A stretch of 64,000 nt of DNA from Gudongella oleilytica. GTDB lineage: Bacteria > Bacillota > Clostridia > Tissierellales > Tissierellaceae. This document shows positions 43,884 to 52,284 of the stretch, in pieces. How positions within the stretch are numbered: the first letter of the stretch is position 1; each line of letters opens with the position of its first letter. The DNA lies in NCBI RefSeq assembly GCF_004101785.1, contig NZ_CP035130.1, positions 1,674,001 through 1,738,000 on the forward strand, read 5' to 3'. The notes beneath the pieces were generated by a model. The model was not told the DNA's origin. It was given only the letters and a program-made list of their open reading frames with translations, and searched no databases. The translations under genes and the position numbers were made by a program.

Positions 43884-43908
43884 GGGTCGGGTCATATGGA
43901 CCCGACCC
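43884..43908 (-). promoter_or_regulatory. Strong hairpin between gap and pgk
   Basis: Perfect 9-bp stem GGGTCGGGT/ACCCGACCC with a 7-base loop, followed on the minus strand by GTTTT. It may partially end transcription or protect the 3' end of gap mRNA, allowing gap to be made at a different level from pgk. Confidence 0.6.
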
Positions 43909-43916
43909 TGATAATA

Positions 43917-44924
43917 CTACATCTTTGAAGCTATGAGACTTGCCAGGTCGACTACTCTTCTTGAGTAACCCCACTCATTGTCATACCATGATACTACTTT
44001 AACCATGTTGTCTATTACCATTGTAGAGTCGGCATCCACTATAGATGACCTATTATCTCCAACGAAATCTCTTGATACCAGAGGTTCTTCACTGAATCCG
44101 AGGATTCCTTTTAATTCTCCCTCGCTTGCTTCCTTGAGGAATGCATTTACCTCTTCCTTGGTAGTCGGTTTTTCCACTTCGAAAACTACGTCCACAAGTG
44201 ACACTGTAGGCACTGGAACCCTTAATGCAAATCCATTCAGCTTGCCCTTAAGCTCCGGAAGAACAAGGGAAACCGCTTTTGCTGCACCTGTAGTAGTCGG
44301 TATTATATTCTCGGCTGCAGCTCTTGCTCTTCTAAGATCCTTATGTCTCTTGTCATGGACCATCTGGTCATTTGTATACGCATGAACAGTGGTCATAAGG
44401 CCTTTCTTTACCCCCAGCTTGTCAAGTATCACCTTTGCAACAGGAGCAAGACAGTTTGTCGTACAGGATGCGTTGGATATTACCACGTGTTTCTCCGGGT
44501 CATACAAATGGTCATTAACACCCATTACAATGGTTATGTCCTCATCCTTTGCAGGAGCGGTTATCATCACCTTTTTGGCACCTGCTTCAATGTGTTTCAT
44601 AAGGTCTTTCTTATCCTTGAAAGCTCCGGTGGAGTCTATAGCAAGGTCTACTCCAAGCTTTCCCCAGGGAATATCTATCGGATCTCTGAAAGCAACCACT
44701 GGAATCTTCTTCCCATTAATAATAAATCCTTTGTCATAAGTCTCGATGGTTCCCTCGAACTTCCCATATATACTGTCATACTTGAAAAGATGAGCCAAAT
44801 CCGGAATGTTGCCAGATGCATTTATAGCAACTATCTCAAAGTCCTCTACATTTTGCTCAGCCCAAACCCTGACCACATCTCTACCTATCCTGCCAAATCC
44901 GCTTAATCCCACTCTTAAAGTCAT
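43917..44924 (-). CDS. gap: Glyceraldehyde-3-phosphate dehydrogenase, type I
   Basis: A 335-residue enzyme. NAD binding begins VGLSGFGRIGRDVVRVW; the catalytic Cys is in SNASCTTNCLAPVAKV (about residue 153) and the base His in HAYTNDQ. DNEWGYSRRVVDL is the C-terminal signature. It oxidises glyceraldehyde-3-phosphate to 1,3-bisphosphoglycerate. First enzyme gene after the regulator cggR, 18 bases apart. Confidence 0.98.
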   Translation of the reverse strand: MTLRVGLSGFGRIGRDVVRVWAEQNVEDFEIVAINASGNIPDLAHLFKYDSIYGKFEGTIETYDKGFIINGKKIPVVAFRDPIDIPWGKLGVDLAIDSTGAFKDKKDLMKHIEAGAKKVMITAPAKDEDITIVMGVNDHLYDPEKHVVISNASCTTNCLAPVAKVILDKLGVKKGLMTTVHAYTNDQMVHDKRHKDLRRARAAAENIIPTTTGAAKAVSLVLPELKGKLNGFALRVPVPTVSLVDVVFEVEKPTTKEEVNAFLKEASEGELKGILGFSEEPLVSRDFVGDNRSSIVDADSTMVIDNMVKVVSWYDNEWGYSRRVVDLASLIASKM

Positions 44925-44942
44925 ATAAATTCCTCCTCTTGA

Positions 44943-45956
44943 TTAGTTTTTAATTTCTAATATTCTATTTGCCACAGCTTCATCTATGACCAGAGTCATG
45001 TCCTTTCGGATCGATGAAACGGCAATAATCGCCTCTGCCTTCTCAGTTCCGCCGGCAACTCCGATAACCTCCGGAACTTTTAGATATGTTTCCAGTGAAA
45101 GCCCCACTGTTTTATACTCCCAAAGATCTCTTCCTGAAATGTCAAAATAATGTCCAAACGCCTCTGCCACCGCATTATTCCTCATCAGGTCATCAAACTT
45201 GCTTTCAGGGAGCGTCCTCCTCCTTGCCATTGTATCGGCGCGACCTATACCAAATAGCAATACTCTCATGTGATCGATCATTTTCAGTATTTCTTTTATC
45301 TCCTCGTTTCCGAGGGCAAGCCGTTTTGCATCTTCGCCCATGCTGTCAGGGAGATAAAGCAGTCTGTATTTCGCTCCCAAAGCTTGTCCGATCTTTGCTG
45401 CTATTGAGTTTGATTGAGTGTATATATCAGTCCCAAGTCCTCCTCTGGCAGGTATTATAGTAACATCCGGATATCTTTTCTCTGATGTTATCACGTCTGC
45501 CACGACAGCCATAGTACTGCCTCCTGTAACGCCAACGATATCTCTGCCATCAAGCTTTTTCTTCAGTATTTCCGCTGCTGAACGACCCATCTCAGCGAGA
45601 ACCAGATTGCTTGTTGAAGAATCTCCAGGTACTACCATTAAACACTTTACTCCTATAGCTTTTATAACCCTTTCTGTCAGCTCAGGTATCCCCTTGATGG
45701 AATTATACGCTTCATCCAGACTCTCCAATAGCTCCAGACCCGAGTCTGTAACATACATACCCATATTGTCTGAGTTTAATAACCTAAGACCTTTCATAAT
45801 ATCCAGCTCTGACCTGGCTATCCTTTCAGATAAGCCAAGCTCAGCTGCCAAGGTTCTCCTTCCAACCGGTTGTCTGAAGGCAACTGTCTTAAGGATAAGA
45901 TATCTCCTTTCGAGGATGTCTATTGCCTCAGGTGCTATTATTGACAATCTATTCAA
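44943..45956 (-). CDS. cggR: Central glycolytic genes regulator CggR
   Basis: A SorC/DeoR-type repressor of about 337 residues. The helix-turn-helix is at residues 25-60 (RRTLAAELGLSERIARSELD) and the sugar-phosphate-binding domain spans 85-335 (GVTGGSTMAVVADVI, VVPGDSSTSN). In Bacillus it is released by fructose-1,6-bisphosphate. The start is odd: the only common codons in frame are TTG at 45956 and one further in, yet GGAGGTGG lies 16 bases before that TTG, which is too far. An in-frame ATT at about 45968 would suit the site better, as in infC. Adjacent gap and the operator at 45985-46021 fix the identity. Confidence 0.93.
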   Translation of the reverse strand: MNRLSIIAPEAIDILERRYLILKTVAFRQPVGRRTLAAELGLSERIARSELDIMKGLRLLNSDNMGMYVTDSGLELLESLDEAYNSIKGIPELTERVIKAIGVKCLMVVPGDSSTSNLVLAEMGRSAAEILKKKLDGRDIVGVTGGSTMAVVADVITSEKRYPDVTIIPARGGLGTDIYTQSNSIAAKIGQALGAKYRLLYLPDSMGEDAKRLALGNEEIKEILKMIDHMRVLLFGIGRADTMARRRTLPESKFDDLMRNNAVAEAFGHYFDISGRDLWEYKTVGLSLETYLKVPEVIGVAGGTEKAEAIIAVSSIRKDMTLVIDEAVANRILEIKN

Positions 45957-45984
45957 GAATTCTATAATACCACCTCCTATACTA

Positions 45985-46021
45985 TGGACTAATTATGTCC
46001 CGGCGATTATATATTTGTCCC
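45985..46021 (-). promoter_or_regulatory. CggR operator
   Basis: On the minus strand, TGGGAC (46022-46017) and CGGGAC (46002-45997) are direct repeats exactly 20 bases apart, the spacing of the known Bacillus operator (CGGGAC-N6-TGTC-N4 twice). They lie downstream of the promoter at 46052-46080 and before cggR, so CggR would block elongation or initiation of its own operon. Confidence 0.7.
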
Positions 46022-46051
46022 ACCATGGGTAAAAAAATATAGCTCACTTAT

Positions 46052-46080
46052 ATTATAGTACAGGGTTGGCTTATTTGCAA
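46052..46080 (-). promoter_or_regulatory. cggR-gap operon promoter
   Basis: TTGCAA (46080-46075), 17-base spacer, TATAAT (46057-46052). The spacer also carries one arm of an 8-bp hairpin (GGGTTGGC 46063-46070 with GCCAACCC 46082-46089) that follows rpoN, so end of rpoN and start of the glycolytic operon overlap. Confidence 0.75.
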
Positions 46081-46092
46081 GGCCAACCCCAA

Positions 46093-47463
46093 TTAATATC
46101 TCCTTCTGAGTGTCGATGATGGAATATTCAACTCATCTCTGTATTTTGCGACTGTTCTTCTGGATATCTCGACGCCTTTCTTTTCGAGGATCTCAGATAT
46201 TTGCTGGTCACTTAAAGGTTTTTTGGGATCTTCACCAGCCACCATGGATCTAATCATCGATTTCACGCATGTAGCGGATACGTCCCCGTCAGTGCCTGAA
46301 AGCCCTGTGGTAAAGAAATATTTAAGTTCAAATACTCCTCTTGGAGTTTGTACATATTTCCCATTAGTAGCCCGTGAAATCGTAGATTCGTGCATCTTTA
46401 CGTCCTCTGCGACTTCCTTCAGAGTCATCGGCACGAGAACCTTTTCCCCATGCCTGAAAAATTCTCTTTGTCTGTTCAGAATCGATTCAATTACTTTATA
46501 AAGCGTTTTCCTTCTCTGTTCAATGCTCTTGATTATCCAAAGGGCTGAATTGAACTTTTCCTGTAGAAATTCAGAGGTTTTTTCATCAGTTGTGTTTATT
46601 ATAAGATTCTTGTAATACTCATTAATGTTAAGCCTAGGTCCGGAAATGTCGTTAATGGTTATAATTAACTCTCCATCGATCTCTTCAATGGATGCATCAG
46701 GTACGATATACCTAATGTCCTCTCCATCGCTTCTGAAGGTTCTTCCTGGTTTTGGTTCAAGGGACTTGACCCAGTCTGCGTATTCCTGTGCATCCTCGAT
46801 TGTTATGCCCAAATCCTTTGATATCTTTGCCAGCTTATTGGAAGCAATATCCTCCAGGTAATTCATGATGATATTTTTAAGTATCTGATCTTTAGTATCT
46901 TTCACCTGCAGCAGCAAGCATTCTTTAAGATCCCTTGCACCGACCCCGGTTGGTTCAAAGCTTTGGATCACTGAAAGCATAAGCTCGACCTCTTCAATCG
47001 AGACGCAAAGCTGAGCGGCAATATCCTCAGCAGTTGAGGAAAAATAACCATTGCAGTCTATATTGTTTATGATGTAATCGGCTATTCTGTACTCTCTTGA
47101 GCCTATGCTTATCATGTTCAGCTGCTCAGTAAGATGATCCCTGAGGGTAGGCGAATAGCTGATGTAATTATCCATGGAGTACTCATTTCTGGATCTGTCG
47201 ATTTCACTTTTGTAGCTTATATCATCGAAGCTTTCAAGAAACTCCTTCAAATCAACGTCCTTATCTTCCTTCAGGTTTTCTATCGTTTGGGAGTCCACGT
47301 CGCTTCTTTCCATTTCGAGCATCGGATTTTCCTCCAGCTCCTTTGAAAGATAATCCCGAAGCTCCAGGCTTGTATATTGGAGCAGCTGAATAGCCTGCCT
47401 GAGTTCTGGAGTCATTACCAGCTTCTGGCTTTGCTCTAACGTTAAATCATAATTTAACCTCAT
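46093..47463 (-). CDS. rpoN: RNA polymerase sigma-54 factor
   Basis: A 456-residue sigma-54. The Gln/Leu-rich activator-interacting region is at the N-terminus (LTLEQSQKLVMTPELRQAIQ), the acidic linker at 50-75, the core-binding domain at 100-250, and the RpoN box RRTVAKYRDEL near the C-terminus. It directs transcription that needs an AAA+ activator; no activator gene or clear -24/-12 site is seen in this window. Own promoter at 47496-47524. In a conserved place next to cggR. Confidence 0.97.
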   Translation of the reverse strand: MRLNYDLTLEQSQKLVMTPELRQAIQLLQYTSLELRDYLSKELEENPMLEMERSDVDSQTIENLKEDKDVDLKEFLESFDDISYKSEIDRSRNEYSMDNYISYSPTLRDHLTEQLNMISIGSREYRIADYIINNIDCNGYFSSTAEDIAAQLCVSIEEVELMLSVIQSFEPTGVGARDLKECLLLQVKDTKDQILKNIIMNYLEDIASNKLAKISKDLGITIEDAQEYADWVKSLEPKPGRTFRSDGEDIRYIVPDASIEEIDGELIITINDISGPRLNINEYYKNLIINTTDEKTSEFLQEKFNSALWIIKSIEQRRKTLYKVIESILNRQREFFRHGEKVLVPMTLKEVAEDVKMHESTISRATNGKYVQTPRGVFELKYFFTTGLSGTDGDVSATCVKSMIRSMVAGEDPKKPLSDQQISEILEKKGVEISRRTVAKYRDELNIPSSTLRRRY

Positions 47464-47495
47464 AATGCTCCCCCCTCCCGAAATACTACATTTAT

Positions 47496-47524
47496 ATTAT
47501 ATCAAATCAGGGTGGGGTAAACAA
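47496..47524 (-). promoter_or_regulatory. rpoN promoter
   Basis: TTGTTT (47524-47519), 17-base spacer, TATAAT (47501-47496), 33 bases before the rpoN ATG, with a GGGAGGGGGG site between. Confidence 0.75.
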
Positions 47525-47571
47525 TTGTTTATGCAATTTTCATACCTATTTCAGTGTAAATCGAGAAAAAA

Positions 47572-47618
47572 GCAAAAAATAATATCGGGGAATATCCGTT
47601 TTATGACATTCCCCCAAT
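47572..47618 (-). terminator. Terminator of the glycine reductase operon
   Basis: On the minus strand an imperfect 11-12-bp stem (TTGGGGGAAT with ATTCCCCGA) lies 12 bases after grdD and ends in TTTTTT. Confidence 0.75.
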
Positions 47619-47629
47619 AATATCTTAGT

Positions 47630-48811
47630 TTAGCAGTCTTCAGCCTGTCCTACTGAATAGCCTGCTTTAGAGAGTACTCCCAGTGCTTCGCTTATCTTTG
47701 TTTCATTTACCATCACTATTGGTCCTGTGCATCCCATTCCGGACTCTGCATAAATTCCACTTGACCATAGAACCTTGACTGCATCCTCAAGCTCCATAAT
47801 ATCTATTCCATCTATAGTGCCTGTTACAGGCTCTTTCTCAGGAGCTTTAGCTACTGCTTTGGATTCCTCTTTTTTCACTTCTTTTGTAAGTGATGAAAGA
47901 AGCTCTTTAAGCCCAGCCTTGTTGGCTGCCTCAAATTCTTTCTTTGCAACTGCTAAAACATCTCCCTGTACCAGCTCGACAGCATATGAAATTGCGTTTG
48001 CAATCACAGGAGCACCTGATGCTCTTGACAGTATCATTATAAGTCTGTCATAGTTTTCACCTATGCCAGGACCATATCCGTAGCCTTGAGACTCGTAGCT
48101 GCCACCTGTTGTAAAGGATGAAAACACCTTCATCATAATATTGCCAGTCAAGGTATCTGTTATCATTACATCAGGAGTTCCTGCAAGGAGGTCATTTCCT
48201 CTCATTACAGCTCCTCCGTCAGCTCTTGAGGATTCAGTGAAGTTTATTTGATAACCCTTCACAGTCAGTTCCTTGAAAGCCCTTTCTACCTGTCTGGCTC
48301 CGTCAACATTGAGTATGCCTACTGTAGGGTTCTTTATGCCAATAGCCTTGGCTGCTATAACACCATAGATACCATTCTTTACCATAGCCTCAACTCTATG
48401 CGCTGAGGATGTACCGGTAGTCGTAGCAATGATCATTTCCCGACCTTTACCCGGGGTTACAACTCTTCCGACAGTCGATACTCCTATGGGGAAGCTGTAA
48501 TGAAGAGTAACGCAAGCATCAAGCTCCTTGGAGTCCAGCATTCTCTCCATCTCTTTATAGCCCTGGTCCTCATTCTCCACAACTACCTGGGTCAGGGCCG
48601 AATCAACCTTTGGTCCTATCAGTACCACTTCAATATGAGACGCTCTTTTTTGTGCCATTTCAGCACCCTTGATCATGTTTTCGACTCCCAGTTCGCTGCC
48701 AAGGGTAGTCAAACCTACTCGGACCTTCTTGCCAAAGCTACCGGTCTCCATTGCATCTGCGATCTCATTAAAGATGCTGCCTATCATTGTTTTTATATTA
48801 TCTGTTGCCAT
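47630..48811 (-). CDS. grdD: Glycine reductase complex protein C, subunit alpha GrdD
   Basis: The start at 48811 (MATDNIKTMIGSIFNEIADA) is chosen over an upstream in-frame codon overlapping grdC. The 393-residue protein resembles phosphate acyltransferases (PlsX-like fold: GLTTLGSELGVENMIKGAEM). With GrdC it releases acetyl phosphate from the carboxymethyl-selenoether on GrdA. The Cys in GMGCTGPIVMV near the C-terminus (about residue 367) is the residue implicated in acetyl transfer. Last gene of the operon. Confidence 0.95.
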   Translation of the reverse strand: MATDNIKTMIGSIFNEIADAMETGSFGKKVRVGLTTLGSELGVENMIKGAEMAQKRASHIEVVLIGPKVDSALTQVVVENEDQGYKEMERMLDSKELDACVTLHYSFPIGVSTVGRVVTPGKGREMIIATTTGTSSAHRVEAMVKNGIYGVIAAKAIGIKNPTVGILNVDGARQVERAFKELTVKGYQINFTESSRADGGAVMRGNDLLAGTPDVMITDTLTGNIMMKVFSSFTTGGSYESQGYGYGPGIGENYDRLIMILSRASGAPVIANAISYAVELVQGDVLAVAKKEFEAANKAGLKELLSSLTKEVKKEESKAVAKAPEKEPVTGTIDGIDIMELEDAVKVLWSSGIYAESGMGCTGPIVMVNETKISEALGVLSKAGYSVGQAEDC

Positions 48812-48821
48812 ATCGTCACCT

Positions 48822-50360
48822 CTATCCTTGCAGAAGGTGTGAAGCAAAATCTCTCATGGCTTCTGCCACAAGGCTTCTTACCTCATCCTGGGATACACCC
48901 TTGCTTTCCTCCACGATTCCTTGGTTTTTCTCCATTACTATTGAAACACCGTCGAACAGATTTGTCATTCTGCCCAGGAAAAGACTTCCCTTACCAACTA
49001 TCATAACTCTTTTGATGTTGCCCTTTTCAAGTTCTTCCTTAGCAAACCCTACATAGGGAACCCCTGAAGGTATATGACCTTGAGTTGGAGCCCAGCCTTC
49101 CATGCCGTGCTTGATTATAAAGTCATTGATATCATTTCTGTCCAGCTCGCCCCTCTTTACTCCCAAAGCAGCGATCATTTTATAGTTTGCATTTGGAACA
49201 TCGCCTGCTCCAGCCGGTTTTGTTACATCCGGATTCTGCATTTCAACTGAGTACTTATCGATATCAGTTATCTTGAGATTCCCTCTGTCCAGTGGTTCAG
49301 TTACGAGAGAAGTGATGACTGCCTGCGGTGATGATCCTGTTCCAACTGTATGTCTTCCAACCAGATCTGTTCTCAAAACCGGGCTGACACCATCGTTTTC
49401 ACTGATAAGAACTGCAAAGCCCCCGATTACATCCTCGAGAACAGGCAGACCTTTCTTGACATGGTCTTTCCCGTTCATACCCAACTTAGCTGTTGAGCCA
49501 CCAGATACTATAAGAACGTTCTTGAAGGTTCCTGCTTTAACTAATGACGCTGCCGATATCATTGCGTGAGTTGGTGCTGCACAGAAGCCTCTTACGTCTG
49601 ATCCTGAAGCATTTACCAAACCTGCAACCTCAGCTATGGCCTTTGCGAAATTTCCTCCTCCACGCTGATTCATATCACCACATGCTTCCTCTGAGCATTC
49701 CAGTACATATTCTATCTCAGCAGGATCTATTCCTGTGTTCTTTACGAGGTGAAGAGCTGCAAGAACTCCTGAAGCCTTGGACACAAGATTCTCAAAGATA
49801 ACATGTGCATTTAGATTCACGTCGACATCATGGGCTCGTTTAACACAACCTATTAGCTGATTATCCAGGTAAATAGGCTCTGCTCCCTGTTCTGCAATTA
49901 GCTTCTCGATATCAGCAAGCTCGTCTCCAGCCTTCATTCTTGAAATCAGCTCATCGCTAATGAGTGGATGGTCACCAAGCTGCTTTTTGACCTTAGCGGT
50001 GAAGTCAGTGGTTAGCTTGACGAGATCGAAAGCATCGACTATTTTAATAAGACCGATAAATTCGTCCTGGGGCAATATTTCTCCATACTTACCGTTCCTG
50101 GATGCTCCCGGGACATCCAGTCCTACCCACGGCTGTGGATTTGATCTTAGATCCTCAGGTGTATTGTTCCCTATATATACTTGATTTGGCAGATAGTTTA
50201 CAGCCTCCTCATAGCTCCTGAGACTGTTGGGAAGATTCTTAAGATACTCTGAATTTGGATTAAGGTGCTTCTCTGTTGTCTGAGTGGTACCGTTATGGAG
50301 TACCATGTCAGGAGCATGCACCAGAATATAGCTTGTTCCTTTTACTACTGAATAACTCAA
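48822..50360 (-). CDS. grdC: Glycine reductase complex protein C, subunit beta GrdC
   Basis: Related to ketoacyl-ACP synthase III. The start is placed at the TTG at 50360 (MSYSVVKGTSYILVHAPD): GGAGGTGA lies 8 bases before it, and an ATG at 50375 overlaps that site, so it would leave no room for the ribosome. That gives 512 residues. The segment GLVNASGSDVRGFCAAPTHAM holds the conserved Cys of this family. It forms acetyl phosphate with GrdD, the step that conserves energy from glycine reduction. Confidence 0.93.
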   Translation of the reverse strand: MSYSVVKGTSYILVHAPDMVLHNGTTQTTEKHLNPNSEYLKNLPNSLRSYEEAVNYLPNQVYIGNNTPEDLRSNPQPWVGLDVPGASRNGKYGEILPQDEFIGLIKIVDAFDLVKLTTDFTAKVKKQLGDHPLISDELISRMKAGDELADIEKLIAEQGAEPIYLDNQLIGCVKRAHDVDVNLNAHVIFENLVSKASGVLAALHLVKNTGIDPAEIEYVLECSEEACGDMNQRGGGNFAKAIAEVAGLVNASGSDVRGFCAAPTHAMISAASLVKAGTFKNVLIVSGGSTAKLGMNGKDHVKKGLPVLEDVIGGFAVLISENDGVSPVLRTDLVGRHTVGTGSSPQAVITSLVTEPLDRGNLKITDIDKYSVEMQNPDVTKPAGAGDVPNANYKMIAALGVKRGELDRNDINDFIIKHGMEGWAPTQGHIPSGVPYVGFAKEELEKGNIKRVMIVGKGSLFLGRMTNLFDGVSIVMEKNQGIVEESKGVSQDEVRSLVAEAMRDFASHLLQG

Positions 50361-50428
50361 GTGAGTCACCTCCATAATATATTTCTGTATGGAAATGGGT
50401 GATTTGTCAATCACCCATTTCCAGTAAA

Positions 50429-51739
50429 TTATTTTTCGAATACTGTTTGTTCAGTTACTTCAACCGTCAATGCGTTAAGAGCTTTTTCAACGATTTTTCT
50501 TCTCAGAGCTTTCTCCTCCGCCGGATCCAATGCTGGATTTCCAAGCGGGTGAGGTATAGCGATCGCAGGAACGATCCTGTTTGCTCCTACTGTCAGCGAT
50601 ATTGGAACTACAGTACAGATGTGGACTACTGGTATCCCGGCTCTTTCTACTTCTTTTACCATCGTTGCACCGCAACGAGTACAGGTACCTCAGGTTGAGG
50701 TCAGGATAACTGCATCTACTCCATCAGCGACAAGTTCTTTGCTGAATTCAGCAGCAAATTTCTTGGAGCTGGCTACTGCAGTACCATTACCTACTGTAGT
50801 ATAGAAGTATCTATGAAGCTCACCAATCTTGCCTTCCTTCTCAAGATCTCTCAATACATCTACAGGAAGAACTCTGTCAGCGTCAAGATTTGCATATACA
50901 GGGTCGTATCCGCCGTGAGCAGTTGCATAGGTATCAACAGTCAGGTCATAAACTCCATCTATGTCGTATTTCCCGTACTTGGAAGCTGATGATGATTCTA
51001 TGTGATCCGGATTTCCCTTTGGCACAATACCGCCTGAGGTTACAAGTGCGATCTTAGCTTTGGAAAGATCCTTTACTGCAGGATTTGGTGGTACTCTGTC
51101 AAAGTCTGGCATTGGATATTCTGTCTCGAACTCCTCACCCTTCAATTTCTTAAGGAGCATATCTACAGCTCTCTCTGATCCTCTTTTTTCTGCGAAATAG
51201 TTCTTTCTGACTCCTCTTGGAAGGTAGCCTTCAACCTCAGGAGCACCTATCTCTTCCTTGCTGACAAGCTTCTTTGCCAGCGGAACCATAGCTGCAACTG
51301 CATCCTTCATTCCTACAGCACTATTCTTGGTGGATATTATATAAACTGACTTCTTATACATATCAGCGCCCGGGTTTTCGATATACATGCCAGTCAAAGC
51401 AGGTATCCCCAGTTCCGCTTGAACGGCTTCTGTTATCGCACCACAAGCAACTCCGTATCTTCCTGCATTGAAAGCAGGGCCTGCTATAAACAGATCAGGC
51501 GAGTAGCCCTTGACCATCTCCAGCACAGCAGCCTTGGCATCATCCATGTTCTCACCAAAATAGCTGTCCCCGCAGATAACAGTAGCAACGATTTCAGCTT
51601 CCCCTCCAAAACCAGCCTGAATAGCAAGACCAGGACCAAGTGCACCTTCTCTGACCTCTGGTTTGTGGTCAGCTTTTTCCTCTCCGCCTATGCCGGCAAA
51701 GAACTGGTTAATATAATGTACAATTCTTAATTTCCCCAT
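50429..51739 (-). CDS. grdB: Glycine reductase protein B, substrate subunit GrdB (selenoprotein)
   Basis: The gene runs through an in-frame TGA at 50692-50690 read as selenocysteine: TST-Sec-GTCTRCGATMVK, the U-x2-C-x2-C centre of GrdB (Sec at residue 350). The full product is 436 residues, matching the family. Protein B binds glycine as a Schiff base through the pyruvoyl group of GrdE, and GrdB's selenium passes the carboxymethyl group to GrdA. A 76-residue frame after the TGA has no start of its own and is the C-terminus. A SECIS hairpin is expected just after the TGA but I did not fold one. Confidence 0.96.
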
Positions 51740-51772
51740 TTGGTTCCCTCCTCTCCTTATATTAGTGGAGTA

Positions 51773-52246
51773 TCAATATTTAGTATGCTGATTTCTCATA
51801 GCACTGACTTCAGCAATGATCGCATCCACGTCAAGCACCATTTCCATCATGCCTATTTGATCATCATAAACTCCTGCATCTACTGCTTCCTTAAACTCAG
51901 GCTCTACTGCGTGGTATACTTTGAGTCCCAACGGAACTCCTGCTAATGGACCTGCGAATGTAGGGTCTCCAGCTGTTACCGTCTCAGCAGCCAATCCTGC
52001 TGATTCAGCCTCTGCTCCACCGATCAACACGACTATGTTCTCTGCGCCGTATTTCTCAGCCATGTCCTTTACCCTCTTTTGATTCTCAAGATCCATCGCT
52101 CCTGCAGCCGTTCAGACAAAACACTCAGTTGCTGAAAATACTACCTCTGCAGGTGTGGTCTTTATGCATTCTTCCATAGCCGGTCCTGGTATACCATCTC
52201 TGTCGCCAATAATTATTACCTTTGAATTTTCATTGAAGATTGACAT
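51773..52246 (-). CDS. grdA: Glycine reductase protein A GrdA (selenoprotein)
   Basis: A 157-residue selenoprotein beginning [20 protein letters not shown]. The TGA at 52114-52112 is read as selenocysteine 45 in CFV[14 protein letters not shown], the exact GrdA active site with Cys 42. Reading only after the TGA would give a misleading 107-residue protein starting MDLENQ. GrdA carries the carboxymethyl group as a selenoether between proteins B and C and is then reduced by thioredoxin. It lies between grdE and grdB. Confidence 0.97.
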
Positions 52247-52284
52247 TCTTCCACATCCTTTCATTTCGATTTATATTGCTGATA

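Noticed and set aside
47464-47640. A sigma-54 type promoter near rpoN or grd.
   Set aside because: No convincing TGGC-N7-TTGC spacing was found; the visible promoters are of the vegetative type.
50429-50662. A separate 77-residue protein after grdB.
   Set aside because: It is the C-terminal part of GrdB beyond the selenocysteine TGA.
51773-52096. A 107-residue protein starting MDLENQ as a full gene.
   Set aside because: It is the part of GrdA after the selenocysteine TGA; the upstream frame holds the conserved N-terminus and ribosome site.
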